Source: Mycobacterium sp.
Lineage (GTDB): Bacteria > Actinomycetota > Actinomycetes > Mycobacteriales > Mycobacteriaceae
Assembly (NCBI GenBank): GCA_003165155.1
Contig: PLSK01000226.1
Span: 14,402 to 47,658 of the forward strand
Reading direction: 5' to 3'
DNA: 33,257 nucleotides
Shown: in pieces, positions 18,488-28,145 of the stretch
Numbering within the stretch: the stretch's first letter is position 1
How the letters are laid out: each line of letters begins with the position of its first letter
Notes under the pieces: model-generated
The model's input: only the letters and a program-made list of their open reading frames with translations
Told to the model about the DNA's origin: nothing
Database searches by the model: none
Position numbers and translations under genes: made by a program

Positions 18488-18649
18488 CGTGCGGACTCCT
18501 CACCGACGCGCCTTCGAGTAGGACGATAGTCATGATGCCGCCCGGATTCGGGAATGAATCGTGACGCGCGGCCGTAGAACGACGAATGGAGCTCAATGAC
18601 GCCGCGCGCGGCCTGATCGGCAAGGGCGCCGACGCCACCCTGGTCACCC

Positions 18650-18772
18650 TCCACCCTCGTCGAACGGCTCACGGCCGAAGTCAACGTTCGCCCGCAGGAC
18701 GTGATGATCGTGTTAACTGAAGTGGCGAAGGAGAATTGGTCGTTCGGCAACGGGGTAGCCCAATACGCCTGA
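18650..18772 (+). pseudogene. 3' remnant of a tautomerase-superfamily gene
   Basis: Reading frame STLVERLTAEVNVRPQDVMIVLTEVAKENWSFGNGVAQYA* (stop at 18770-18772) resembles the C-terminus of tautomerase family proteins. No start codon; the frame is closed by a stop at 18614-18616. Confidence 0.7.
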
Positions 18773-18868
18773 CCAGGGCCAGTGCCTGTATCGATTCGGC
18801 AGGCTGACCTTCGGTGCCGCCGCGCCAGGTATCGTTTCGCGTACACCACAAGGCGGGCGGGGGTGGCC

Positions 18869-20230
18869 ATGGCTAGCAGACCAGGGATTGGGATGGCCCT
18901 GCTGCACGTGGCCTCGACCCTGTCGGCGATCGCGTCGACAACGGCTCGTGCGGCCTGGGCTGGTATCGACCCTGAGGGATTCTTCCGGCGTCATTCAACC
19001 GACACCGAACCGTTTTTGCTGAAATTCCCAGGACTCGGTGACGTGCTGTTCGTCTCGACAGTCGATGGTGCGCGCGACATACTGACCGCTCCCACGACGC
19101 TATGCCGTGCGCCGCTGCCCAATCCGATCGAACCCGTCGTCGGGCCGAATTCGCTGATCCTGCTTTCCGGTGAGACTCATCGGCGCACCCGTAGCATTCT
19201 GATGCCCGCGTTTCGCGGCGAGCGGGTGCGCAGCTACGTCGACTTGATAGCCGACGCCACCAATGATGAAATCACGGCATTGCAACCGGGCGATCAGTTG
19301 ATGGTTTGCGACGCGGCCCAAGCCATCACGCTGGACGTGGTGATTCGAGTGGTTTTCGGCGTGACGGACGGTGCTCGTCGCGCCGAGTGTGCCCGGTTGA
19401 TTGAGGAATTGATGCGTTCCGGCACCGCGCCGCTGATGCTGGTGCCGTGGCTGCGACGGGAGATAGCCGGGCGAGGGCCATGGGCCCAATTGGTCGCTTT
19501 CCGCACGCAGCTCGATCGTCTGTTATCCGAGCAGATCGAAGAGCGCAGGGGGATGGGGGATCACGGCAGCGACGTGATGGAGTTGATCCTCACGGCGACC
19601 GACGAAGACGGCGACGCCCTCGGTGACGACGCTTTGCGTGACCAGTTGCGGACGATGCTCGCCGCGGGGCACGAAACCAGCTCGACGTCGTTGGCGTGGG
19701 CGCTGTATTACATCCACCGCGACGAGAGCATCCGCTCACGGGTTATCGAGGAGCTAGCGGATGCAAGCACACCGGGGGAGATTGCCACTCTGCCTTACCT
19801 CGGTGCGGTGATACACGAGACTCTGCGCATGCACCCGACGGTGCCGATCGTGTTGCGCAGGCTTACCGGGCCACTCACGGTCGCCGGCGTTCCGCGTGCG
19901 GCCGGTGATGTGATCGGAATCGCTTTGCCCGCATTGCATTTCAACCCCGACGTGTGGAGAAATCCAGAATCCTTCGATCCTAACCGATTCTTGGAGCGCA
20001 AGCCTTCACCGTTTGAGTACGCTCCATTCGGCGGTGGGTACCGTCGTTGCATCGGCGCAACATTCGCACAACACGAGCTGGCCGTGGCGATCGGCACCAT
20101 CTTGAATACCGTTGAGCTGCGCATGCCGCGCAGTGAGCAGCTCAGCAAACCGCCGCGCGCCGTACCGCGGGGAATTGCCACCAAGCCAAACCGTGAGATT
20201 CTGTTGGACGTGATCGCCCGACGGCAATAG
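18869..20230 (+). CDS. Cytochrome P450
   Basis: AGHETSS I-helix motif, ETLRMHP (ExxR), FGGGYRRCIG heme-binding loop. Start chosen at an ATG within the longer ORF. Confidence 0.94.
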   Translation: MASRPGIGMALLHVASTLSAIASTTARAAWAGIDPEGFFRRHSTDTEPFLLKFPGLGDVLFVSTVDGARDILTAPTTLCRAPLPNPIEPVVGPNSLILLSGETHRRTRSILMPAFRGERVRSYVDLIADATNDEITALQPGDQLMVCDAAQAITLDVVIRVVFGVTDGARRAECARLIEELMRSGTAPLMLVPWLRREIAGRGPWAQLVAFRTQLDRLLSEQIEERRGMGDHGSDVMELILTATDEDGDALGDDALRDQLRTMLAAGHETSSTSLAWALYYIHRDESIRSRVIEELADASTPGEIATLPYLGAVIHETLRMHPTVPIVLRRLTGPLTVAGVPRAAGDVIGIALPALHFNPDVWRNPESFDPNRFLERKPSPFEYAPFGGGYRRCIGATFAQHELAVAIGTILNTVELRMPRSEQLSKPPRAVPRGIATKPNREILLDVIARRQ

Positions 20231-20267
20231 ACGACCCGCCGTGCTGCCCGACGATCGGAGAATTCAG

Positions 20268-21041
20268 ATGGACCTCGAAACCATGCCACGCGGCGGATTC
20301 GACGCCACGTGGTTGGATCGACGGCTACAGACCGACCGCCCGGAGTACCTGGACCGCGACGACGTCAACGACCGCGTCAAGCGACAGGTGATTCGCTCGC
20401 TCGACTTGATGGGCCGAGTGTTACGAGATCACCAGCACATCGCCGAGCGCGCACTGGAGCTCGTTGCCGATATTCCCGAGCCGAAGATCCTGGAATTGGG
20501 TGCGGGCCACGGTGGGCTGTCGCGCAAGCTCCTGGAAATGCGCCCCACCGCCCGGGCGACGGTTACGGATATCGACCCAATCTCGGTGTCGAAGATCGCC
20601 TCGGGTGAGTTGGGCAGGCACCCGCGCGTCCTCGTGCGCCAGATGGACGCCACCGACATCGACGCGCCCGATCTCTCCTACGACCTGGTGCTGTTCGTGC
20701 TGTCGCTTCATCACCTGCCGCCGGTCCCGGCCGCGCGGGTACTCGCCGAAGGAACCCGCGTGGCGGACAAACTGCTCATCGTCGACCTGCGCCGGCCGCC
20801 CGCTGTGCTGCACCTGATCCGCCTGGCCTCTTTTTTCCCGTTCGCGCTCGTCCTGCCCTTCGCTCATGACGGGCTGATCAGCTCGTTACGTGCCTACAGC
20901 CCCTCGGGGTTCCGGGCGCTGGCCGCTCACGCGGATCCGGCCATCACGGTCGAGTTCAGTCGACTGGGACGCAACCAGATAGTCGTCGCGCACCGGCGGA
21001 CTGCCAACGAGCAGCCGACACCCGCGTCTGAGCACTCTTAG
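20268..21041 (+). CDS. Class I SAM-dependent methyltransferase
   Basis: ILELGAGHGGLSRKLLEM motif I, DLVLFVLSLHHLPP. ATG at 20268 preceded by a GGAG motif. Confidence 0.85.
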   Translation: MDLETMPRGGFDATWLDRRLQTDRPEYLDRDDVNDRVKRQVIRSLDLMGRVLRDHQHIAERALELVADIPEPKILELGAGHGGLSRKLLEMRPTARATVTDIDPISVSKIASGELGRHPRVLVRQMDATDIDAPDLSYDLVLFVLSLHHLPPVPAARVLAEGTRVADKLLIVDLRRPPAVLHLIRLASFFPFALVLPFAHDGLISSLRAYSPSGFRALAAHADPAITVEFSRLGRNQIVVAHRRTANEQPTPASEHS

Positions 21042-21050
21042 GAGGTTGCC

Positions 21051-23306
21051 CTGTTAGCAGGTATCGCGCGGCTCGCGATGGGTGCGCCGCGGCGCATCAT
21101 CGCAGTCGGCTTGCTTGTCCTCGTCGGCACAGCGGTTTTCGGCGTCCCGGTGGCCGGCAGGCTCTCAGCCGGCGGACTCACCGACCCGGGTGCGCAATCG
21201 TCACGGGCGACCGCGCTGCTGGCGAGTACCTTCGCTCAGGGCGACATGCCGATGCTGATCACTGTTAGCTCCACGGAAGGGATCAACGGAAGCGAAACCC
21301 GGACGGTGGGCACGCAGATCGTGCATGCGCTTGCGCAGTCGCCGGCCGTGGCAGCGGTGACGTCGCCCTGGACCGCTCCGCCGGCCGCGGCGGCACCGCT
21401 GATCAGCAAGGATGGCAGAACCGGCGTGATCATCGCCGGTATCACGGGCGGCGACAACGGAGCGTCCAAGAACGCCGAGGTGCTGATCAACGAGCTGGTT
21501 CACGATCGTGGCGGGGTTACCGTGCGGGCCGGTGGCGAGGCGGCGATGAAACTTCAGATCACCCTGCAGAGCGAAAAAGACTTGAAGGTCATGGAATTCG
21601 TTGCGGTCCCGCTGAGCTTTTTGGTGTTGGTCTGGGTGTTTGGCGGCCTGGTGGCGGCTGCGCTTCCGCTGGCGGTCGGCGCCATCGCGATCTTTGGGTC
21701 GATGGCGGTGTTGCGCGTGATCAGCTTCGCCACCGATGTCTCGATCTTCGCACTCAACCTCGCCGCCGCGATGGGGTTGGCTCTGGCGATCGACTACACG
21801 CTGCTGCTGCTGAGCCGGTTCCGCGACGAGCGTGCCGCCGGCGCGGACCGGGATGAAGCGCTGGTGCGCACGATGGCCGCCGCCGGCAGGACGGTGTTGT
21901 TCTCTGCCATCACGGTCGCGCTGTCGATGTCCGCGATGGTTCTGTTCCCGATCTATGCGCTGAAGTCGTTCGCCTATGCCGGCGTGGCGGTTGTCGCGTT
22001 CGCGTCCCTCGCCGCGATTATTGTGACCCCGGCGGCCATCGTGCTGCTCGGGGACCGCCTGGACTCGTTGGACCTGCACCGGTTGATGCGCAGGTGGCGG
22101 CGGCGCCCGATGCCGGCGTCGCGCCCGGTTGAGCAGACTCTCTGGTACCGGCTGGCCATGTTCGTGATGCGCAGGGCCGTACCGATCGGGGTCGCGATAG
22201 TTGCGTTGCTAGTTGCGCTCGGCGTTCCGTTCGCCAGCGTTGAATGGGGTGTGCCCGACGACCGCGTCTTACCGAGGTCGAGCTCGCCGCACGTGGTCGG
22301 CGACCAGATGCGCACACAGTTCGCCAATGACCTGGCGACGAACCTGACGGTAGTGATACCCGATGTCGGCGGTGTCAGCTCCGCACAGCTCGACAGCTAC
22401 GCCGCTGCTCTGTCCCGGGTGCCCTACGTGTCGTTGGTCTCCGCACCCGGCGGCACGTTCGTCGCGGGTGCGCTGGTGGGGCCACCGTCGGCGGCGACGG
22501 CGATCACCAACGGCCGCGCATTTTTCACCGTCACAAGTAGCGCTCCCCCGTATTCCCAAGCATCCGAAACGCAACTCGACGGCCTGCAAGCGGCTCCCGG
22601 TCCGGGGGGACGGCGGGTGCTGATCGCTGGGACCGCACAGGTGAACCGCGACACGGCCAACGCGATCAGGTCTCAGTTGCCGCTGGTGGTGGGCGTCATT
22701 GCCGCGATCACGTTCGTGTTGCTGTTCCTGCTGACTGGCAGCGTGGTGGTGCCGCTGAAGGCGTTGTTGCTCAACGTCTTATCGTTGACTGCGGCGTTCG
22801 GCGCGCTAGCCTGGATTTTCCAGGAAGGTCACCTCGGGGCATTGGGCACGACAGCCACCGGAACTCTGGCGATCAGCATCCCGGTGCTGTTGTTCTGCAT
22901 CGCCTTCGGCCTGTCGATGGACTATGAGGTGTTCCTGGTGTCACGGATCCGCGAATACTGGCTGGCGAGCAGCCAGACACCGGCCGATAACGACAAAAGC
23001 GTCGCGCTTGGACTGGCCGGCACCGCACGCGTAATCACGGCTGCCGCACTGATCATGTCCATCTCCTTTGCGGCGCTCGGTGCGGCGCAGGTGTCGTTTT
23101 TGCGGATGTTGGGCGTTGGACTGACGGTGGCGGTCCTGGCTGACGCCACCCTCGTGCGCATCCTCCTCGTCCCGGCATTCATGCATATGATGGGCCGATT
23201 CAACTGGTGGGCACCAAAATCACTCGAGCGTTTGCATGAACATTTCGGAATCCGCGAGGCCGGCTATGCGGCAAGTGGATCTGGTGTGGAACGAGGTGGC
23301 CGATGA
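21051..23306 (+). CDS. MMPL-family RND transporter
   Basis: Two repeated RND halves with TM-rich segments (AMGLALAIDYTLLLLSRFRDE; AFGLSMDYEVFLVSRIREYW). AGGAGG at 21040-21045 suggests a CTG start at 21051; the first in-frame ATG is at 21078. Confidence 0.92.
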   Translation: MLAGIARLAMGAPRRIIAVGLLVLVGTAVFGVPVAGRLSAGGLTDPGAQSSRATALLASTFAQGDMPMLITVSSTEGINGSETRTVGTQIVHALAQSPAVAAVTSPWTAPPAAAAPLISKDGRTGVIIAGITGGDNGASKNAEVLINELVHDRGGVTVRAGGEAAMKLQITLQSEKDLKVMEFVAVPLSFLVLVWVFGGLVAAALPLAVGAIAIFGSMAVLRVISFATDVSIFALNLAAAMGLALAIDYTLLLLSRFRDERAAGADRDEALVRTMAAAGRTVLFSAITVALSMSAMVLFPIYALKSFAYAGVAVVAFASLAAIIVTPAAIVLLGDRLDSLDLHRLMRRWRRRPMPASRPVEQTLWYRLAMFVMRRAVPIGVAIVALLVALGVPFASVEWGVPDDRVLPRSSSPHVVGDQMRTQFANDLATNLTVVIPDVGGVSSAQLDSYAAALSRVPYVSLVSAPGGTFVAGALVGPPSAATAITNGRAFFTVTSSAPPYSQASETQLDGLQAAPGPGGRRVLIAGTAQVNRDTANAIRSQLPLVVGVIAAITFVLLFLLTGSVVVPLKALLLNVLSLTAAFGALAWIFQEGHLGALGTTATGTLAISIPVLLFCIAFGLSMDYEVFLVSRIREYWLASSQTPADNDKSVALGLAGTARVITAAALIMSISFAALGAAQVSFLRMLGVGLTVAVLADATLVRILLVPAFMHMMGRFNWWAPKSLERLHEHFGIREAGYAASGSGVERGGR

Positions 23307-24427
23307 CACGAAACTCTCAGCCCGGCAGAGTGTTTCGGTCAAGCTTCGTGCCGCCCGCCGTATTGGTCCGCGCCGTCGAATGGACGCGGCACCGCCTTCT
23401 TCGGCTCCATCAACGGCTATTACCCGCGCCAGCGGCGATGATGGAGATGATCGTCGGCGGCTGGCCGGCGCAAGTGATTACGACGGCAGCCCAACTCGGT
23501 GTTGCCGATGCGCTGGCGGACGGCCCACTGTCGATCGATGAACTGGCGGCTCGGGTGGGTGCGGACGCGGATGCGCTGCGACGGTTGCTGCGGGCGCTGA
23601 TCGGACGAGGCGTCTTCCGTCATCGTCGCGACGGCCGCTATGAGCTGAATTCCCTTGCCGACACGCTGCGTTCCGATGCGCCGATCTCGATGGCCGGGAC
23701 GGCACTGTTCACCGGGTCGAAAGAGCAGCGCGAACGGTGGAGCCTGCTGGTTGATTCGGTCCGAACCGGGAAATCGATTGTCCCGGCGATGCACGGCAAG
23801 GAGGGCTTCGAGTACCTCGCCGAAGAACCGGAGCATGCCGAACTTTTCAATCGGTTCATGACGAGCCTCACGCAGATGACGGTGGCGACCGTGGTGGCCG
23901 GTTATAACTTCGGTGCCCACCAGACCATCGTCGATGTTGGAGGCGGGCAGGGCACGCAACTGGCCGCCATTCTGGCTGCGGCGCCCCAATCGCGGGGTGT
24001 CCTCTACGATCTGGCGCGGGTCGTCGAGACCGCCCCGAGCGTGTTGCGTGAGTACGGTGTCGCCGATCGGGTGCTGATCGCGAAAGGGTCGTTCTTCGAA
24101 AGTGTTCCGACCGGTGGAGACGCCTACATCCTCAAGAACATCGTCCACGACTGGACCGACGATAAGGCGCTACAGATTCTGCGTAATGTTCGCGCTGTAG
24201 CGGGGCCCCGGACCACAGTGCTGCTGATCGAAATGGTCGTTCGCGAAAACGACCGTGACGGCCCGGGAAATTGGGCGGATCTGGAGATGCTGCTGAATCT
24301 GGGGTCCCGGGAGCGCACCGCGGACGAGTATCGGGAGTTGCTCAGCCAAGCCGGATTCCGGATGACGCGGGTCGTCCAGACAGCCTCGCCGCTCAGTGTG
24401 GTCGAGGCCATCTTGGAAGAGACTTAG
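23303..24427 (+). CDS. O-methyltransferase with N-terminal winged-helix dimerisation domain
   Basis: LGVADALADGPLSIDELAARVGADADALRRLLRALIGRGVF; IVDVGGGQGTQLAAILAAAP; YILKNIVHDWTDDKALQILRNVR. ATGA overlap with the MMPL gene. Confidence 0.92.
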   Translation: MTRNSQPGRVFRSSFVPPAVLVRAVEWTRHRLLRLHQRLLPAPAAMMEMIVGGWPAQVITTAAQLGVADALADGPLSIDELAARVGADADALRRLLRALIGRGVFRHRRDGRYELNSLADTLRSDAPISMAGTALFTGSKEQRERWSLLVDSVRTGKSIVPAMHGKEGFEYLAEEPEHAELFNRFMTSLTQMTVATVVAGYNFGAHQTIVDVGGGQGTQLAAILAAAPQSRGVLYDLARVVETAPSVLREYGVADRVLIAKGSFFESVPTGGDAYILKNIVHDWTDDKALQILRNVRAVAGPRTTVLLIEMVVRENDRDGPGNWADLEMLLNLGSRERTADEYRELLSQAGFRMTRVVQTASPLSVVEAILEET

Positions 24428-24465
24428 AAGAAACATAGTCGAAGACGCAGAACACGACTGAGTGA

Positions 24466-25311
24466 TCAGGGCGCGATAGGTCTGTTCGTCCATTCCCGGT
24501 CGGCTCGGCGCGACGAGCGGAACCATCCGCCCGCGGCGCCGGTGCCGCCGTCTGTCGGAATCGTGTGGCCGGTGACGAACGCCGACAGTTCGGAGGCCAG
24601 GAAGAGAATCACGCCGGCCTGGTCCTCGGCCACCCCCATCCGTCCGACCGGAACCCATTGCGGCCACTGCAGTTGCTCCTCGGCGGATAGCCACTGCGAG
24701 TAGGGAACCTGTAGCGATTCGGTGACGTCGGGGCCGATTGCGTTGACGCGCACACCGTCGCGGCCCACTTGCACCGCGAGGCTGCGGGTGAAATGAATGA
24801 CCGCCGCTTTGAATGCGGCATAAATCGGATCCTCCGGATAACCGCGCAACCCTTCGACAGACGAGACGTTGACGATGGCGCCGGCGTGTTGCTCGGTCAT
24901 CGCCGGCAGGAAGGCGTGGGTGACGAGGAAGACGTGGTGCAGGTTCACCCGGTAAAGCTCGTCCCACAGCTGCGGGTCGGTGTCGACGAAGTTTCCCGGG
25001 TGCCGCAGCCAATGTCCCACGTTGTTCACCAGCACATCCACCCGGCCGTAGCGATCCAGCACCGACCGCGCCAGGGCGGTTACCTGGGTGGCGTCGCGCA
25101 CGTCGGTGACGACCGCTAGGGCCGACCCTCCGGCCGCAGTGATCTCGGCGGCCTTCTGCCGGGCTAACTCGGCGTCGATATCCGCGACGATCACGTGGGC
25201 GCCATGTCGCGCGAACAGTCGCGAAGTAGCCGCGCCGATACCGCCACCGCCGCCAGTCACCACCGCGACGCGATCGACCAGCAGCCGGCCGGTGGGCATT
25301 AGTTCATCCAT
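24466..25311 (-). CDS. SDR-family oxidoreductase
   Basis: VTGGGGGIGAATSRLFARHGAHVIVADID, NNVGHW, YAAFK active site, IPTDGGTGA. Confidence 0.87.
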   Translation of the reverse strand: MDELMPTGRLLVDRVAVVTGGGGGIGAATSRLFARHGAHVIVADIDAELARQKAAEITAAGGSALAVVTDVRDATQVTALARSVLDRYGRVDVLVNNVGHWLRHPGNFVDTDPQLWDELYRVNLHHVFLVTHAFLPAMTEQHAGAIVNVSSVEGLRGYPEDPIYAAFKAAVIHFTRSLAVQVGRDGVRVNAIGPDVTESLQVPYSQWLSAEEQLQWPQWVPVGRMGVAEDQAGVILFLASELSAFVTGHTIPTDGGTGAAGGWFRSSRRADREWTNRPIAP

Positions 25312-25442
25312 GCCCACAATTTGATCATCGTGAGCTAGCGCCACACGCCCTAACGGCGGCATACGGGGCCGCCTCGTGAAACGTTGGCAATAAATCATGT
25401 CCACTGCCCTGCAGGCGGCACGGATGGATACAGTTGGTCCTG

Positions 25443-28127
25443 ATGAGCCGACCAGCCCCACCTGTGTTGACCGTGCGGTACGACGGATCCGAGCGCACCT
25501 TTGCCGCAGGCAACGATGTAATCGTCGGACGTGACCTGCGGGCCGACGTCCGTGTCGCGCACCCGCTGATCTCCCGAGCGCACCTGCTGGTGCGATTCGA
25601 CCAGGGTCGATGGCTCGCCATCGACAACGGCAGCCTTAACGGGCTCTACGTCAACAACCGTCGCGTGCCGGTCGTCGACATCCAGGACGGCCAGCGGATA
25701 AATATCGGCAACCCGGACGGCCCGGCGCTGACCTTCGAGGTCGGCCGCCACCAGGGTTCGGCCGGACGTCCGCCCCTGACGGCGTCAATTCCGATCGGCA
25801 ATCTGATCACCGCTGCACAGCCGCCGCAGAGCCCGCCGCACACCGGCGCGTCGTGGTCCAGCCCTCCGCAACAGTCCGCGCCTGAGACGTCCCGACTGCA
25901 GCCCCCGGCCGCGCCAAGCGGTTCGCTGCCGTCGCACCCGCTCAGTGGTCCGCAAGCCAGCTATCCGTCCGGGTCGCAACCGCAGTACCCGACCGGCGGG
26001 CAACCGGTCCGGCCGCACACCGGACCGCAGCCGTCGCCGCAGATCTATCGCCCGCCCGCGCCGGTGCCCCCAGCCGAACCCCTGCCCGCTCCCGTACCCG
26101 CTCAGGCCTCGTCCGCCGGCGAGACTGGCCGCATCGGCGGCGACACCAACATCGCCACATCGATGATCAAGATCCTGCGGTCGGGCAGGGCGGTCGGCGA
26201 CGTGCCGCCGGGCGCCATCAGGATCGGCCGCGCCGACGACAACGACATCGTCATCCCCGAGGTGCTGGCATCACGCCACCACGCCACTCTGGTCCCGACG
26301 CCCCACGGCACCGAGATCCGGGACAACCGCAGCATCAACGGCACCTTCGTCAACGGGACCCGGGTCGAGACGGCGGTGCTGAACGACGGCGACATCGTCA
26401 CGATCGGCAACATCGACCTCATATTCGGTGACGGCACACTCGCTCGCCGTAACGAGAGCACGGCGGCAACGCGCACCGGGGGCCTCGATGTGCACGGGGT
26501 GACGTGGACGATCGAGAACAACAAGACGCTGCTGGACGACATCTCGTTGGCCGCGCAACCGGGAACGCTCACGGCCATCATTGGCCCCTCCGGTGCGGGC
26601 AAGTCGACGTTCGCCCGATTGGTGGCCGGGTACACCCAACCGACCGATGGAACGGTGACGTTCGAGGGCCACAACATTCACGCCGAATACGCCTCACTGC
26701 GCAGCAGAATCGGCATGGTGCCGCAGGACGATGTGGTGCACGGACAGCTGACCGTGAAGCAGGCGCTGGGGTACGCCGCCGAACTGCGACTGCCGCCGGA
26801 CACCACCAGCGATGACCGCGCCCAGGTGGTGGCCCGGGTGCTCGAGGAACTCGAGATGACCAACCATCTCGAAACCAGAGTCGACAAACTATCGGGCGGT
26901 CAGCGCAAGCGCGCGTCCGTGGCACTGGAGCTGCTGACCGGGCCGTCGCTGCTGATCCTCGACGAGCCCACCTCGGGTCTGGACCCTGCCCTGGACCGGC
27001 AGGTCATGACCATGCTGCGCCAGCTGGCCGACGCCGGACGTGTGGTGCTCGTGGTCACTCACTCGCTGACCTACCTGGACATTTGCGACCAGGTGCTGTT
27101 GCTGGCCCCCGGCGGCAAGACCGCGTTCTGCGGGCCACCCAGCCAGATCGGCGCGGCGATGGGCACGACGAACTGGGCCGATATTTTCAGCTCGGTCGCC
27201 GGTGACCCGGATGCGGCCAAGGCTCGGTACCTGGCGCACACGGGTCCGCCGCCGCCGGCGCCACCGGCCGAGAAGCCCGCCGAGCTGGGTGATCCACCGC
27301 AAACGAGTCTATTCCGGCAGTTCTCCACCATCGCCCGGCGCCAGATCCGGTTGATCGTCTCCGACCGCGGCTATTTCGCGTTCTTGGCATTGCTGCCGTT
27401 CATCATGGGTTCGCTGTCGATGTCGGTGCCCGGCGACGTCGGATTCGGCGTCCCGAACCCACTGGGTATTGCGCCCGGCGAACCCGGGCAGATCCTGGTG
27501 CTGCTCAATGTCGGCGCGGTCTTCATGGGCACCGCGTTGACCATCCGAGATCTGATCGGTGAGCGCGCAATCTTCCTGCGAGAGCAGGCCGTTGGCCTGT
27601 CCACCTCCGCGTACTTGTTGGCGAAGGTGTGCGTCTACACCGTGTTCGCGATTGTCCAGTCGGCAATCGTGACCGTCATCGCGCTGCTCGGTAAGGGCGG
27701 CCCGACACGCGGCGCCGCGGCGATAGGTAGTCCCGGTCTTGAGCTGTTCGTCGACGTCGCGCTGACCACCGTCGCCTCGGCCATGCTCGGTTTGGCGCTG
27801 TCGGCCGTCGCCAAGTCCAACGACCAGATCATGCCGCTGCTGGTGGTGGCGGTCATGTCGCAGCTGGTGTTCTCCGGCGGCATGATTCCCGTCACCGCGC
27901 GTATTGGGCTCGACCAGATGTCCTGGGTCACACCAGCAAGATGGGGATTCGCGGCGTCAGCCTCCACGGTCGACCTGACCACATTGCAGCCCGGTCCGCA
28001 GACGCCGAAGGATTCACACTGGGAACACAATGCCGGCACCTGGTGGTTCGATATCGGGATGCTGGCCACCATCAGCATTTTCTACCTCGGGTTTGTACGC
28101 TGGAAGATTCGCCTCAAGGGCGGCTGA
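25443..28127 (+). CDS. FHA-domain ABC transporter: two FHA domains, ABC ATPase and ABC2-type membrane domain (Rv1747-like)
   Basis: FHA1 VGRDLRADVRVAHPLISRAHL; FHA2 IGRADDNDIVIPEVLASRHHA...NGTFVNG; Walker A GPSGAGKST, signature LSGGQRKR, Walker B LLILDEPTSGLD; C-terminal hydrophobic helices. Confidence 0.94.
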   Translation: MSRPAPPVLTVRYDGSERTFAAGNDVIVGRDLRADVRVAHPLISRAHLLVRFDQGRWLAIDNGSLNGLYVNNRRVPVVDIQDGQRINIGNPDGPALTFEVGRHQGSAGRPPLTASIPIGNLITAAQPPQSPPHTGASWSSPPQQSAPETSRLQPPAAPSGSLPSHPLSGPQASYPSGSQPQYPTGGQPVRPHTGPQPSPQIYRPPAPVPPAEPLPAPVPAQASSAGETGRIGGDTNIATSMIKILRSGRAVGDVPPGAIRIGRADDNDIVIPEVLASRHHATLVPTPHGTEIRDNRSINGTFVNGTRVETAVLNDGDIVTIGNIDLIFGDGTLARRNESTAATRTGGLDVHGVTWTIENNKTLLDDISLAAQPGTLTAIIGPSGAGKSTFARLVAGYTQPTDGTVTFEGHNIHAEYASLRSRIGMVPQDDVVHGQLTVKQALGYAAELRLPPDTTSDDRAQVVARVLEELEMTNHLETRVDKLSGGQRKRASVALELLTGPSLLILDEPTSGLDPALDRQVMTMLRQLADAGRVVLVVTHSLTYLDICDQVLLLAPGGKTAFCGPPSQIGAAMGTTNWADIFSSVAGDPDAAKARYLAHTGPPPPAPPAEKPAELGDPPQTSLFRQFSTIARRQIRLIVSDRGYFAFLALLPFIMGSLSMSVPGDVGFGVPNPLGIAPGEPGQILVLLNVGAVFMGTALTIRDLIGERAIFLREQAVGLSTSAYLLAKVCVYTVFAIVQSAIVTVIALLGKGGPTRGAAAIGSPGLELFVDVALTTVASAMLGLALSAVAKSNDQIMPLLVVAVMSQLVFSGGMIPVTARIGLDQMSWVTPARWGFAASASTVDLTTLQPGPQTPKDSHWEHNAGTWWFDIGMLATISIFYLGFVRWKIRLKGG

Positions 28128-28145
28128 TAGCTTTTTAAAAACGGC

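Noticed and set aside
18003-18647. 214-aa minus-strand ORF overlapping the SnoaL gene
   Set aside because: Different frame from the recognisable NTF2-fold protein, R-rich, and crosses the intergenic region and tautomerase remnant.
21201-22079. 292-aa minus-strand ORF within the MMPL gene
   Set aside because: Highly charged Q/R/H-rich shadow translation of the MMPL coding sequence.
25883-26130. Pro/Ser/Gln-rich low-complexity segment considered as a tandem repeat
   Set aside because: It is the inter-FHA linker of the ABC transporter; no regular nucleotide period was seen.
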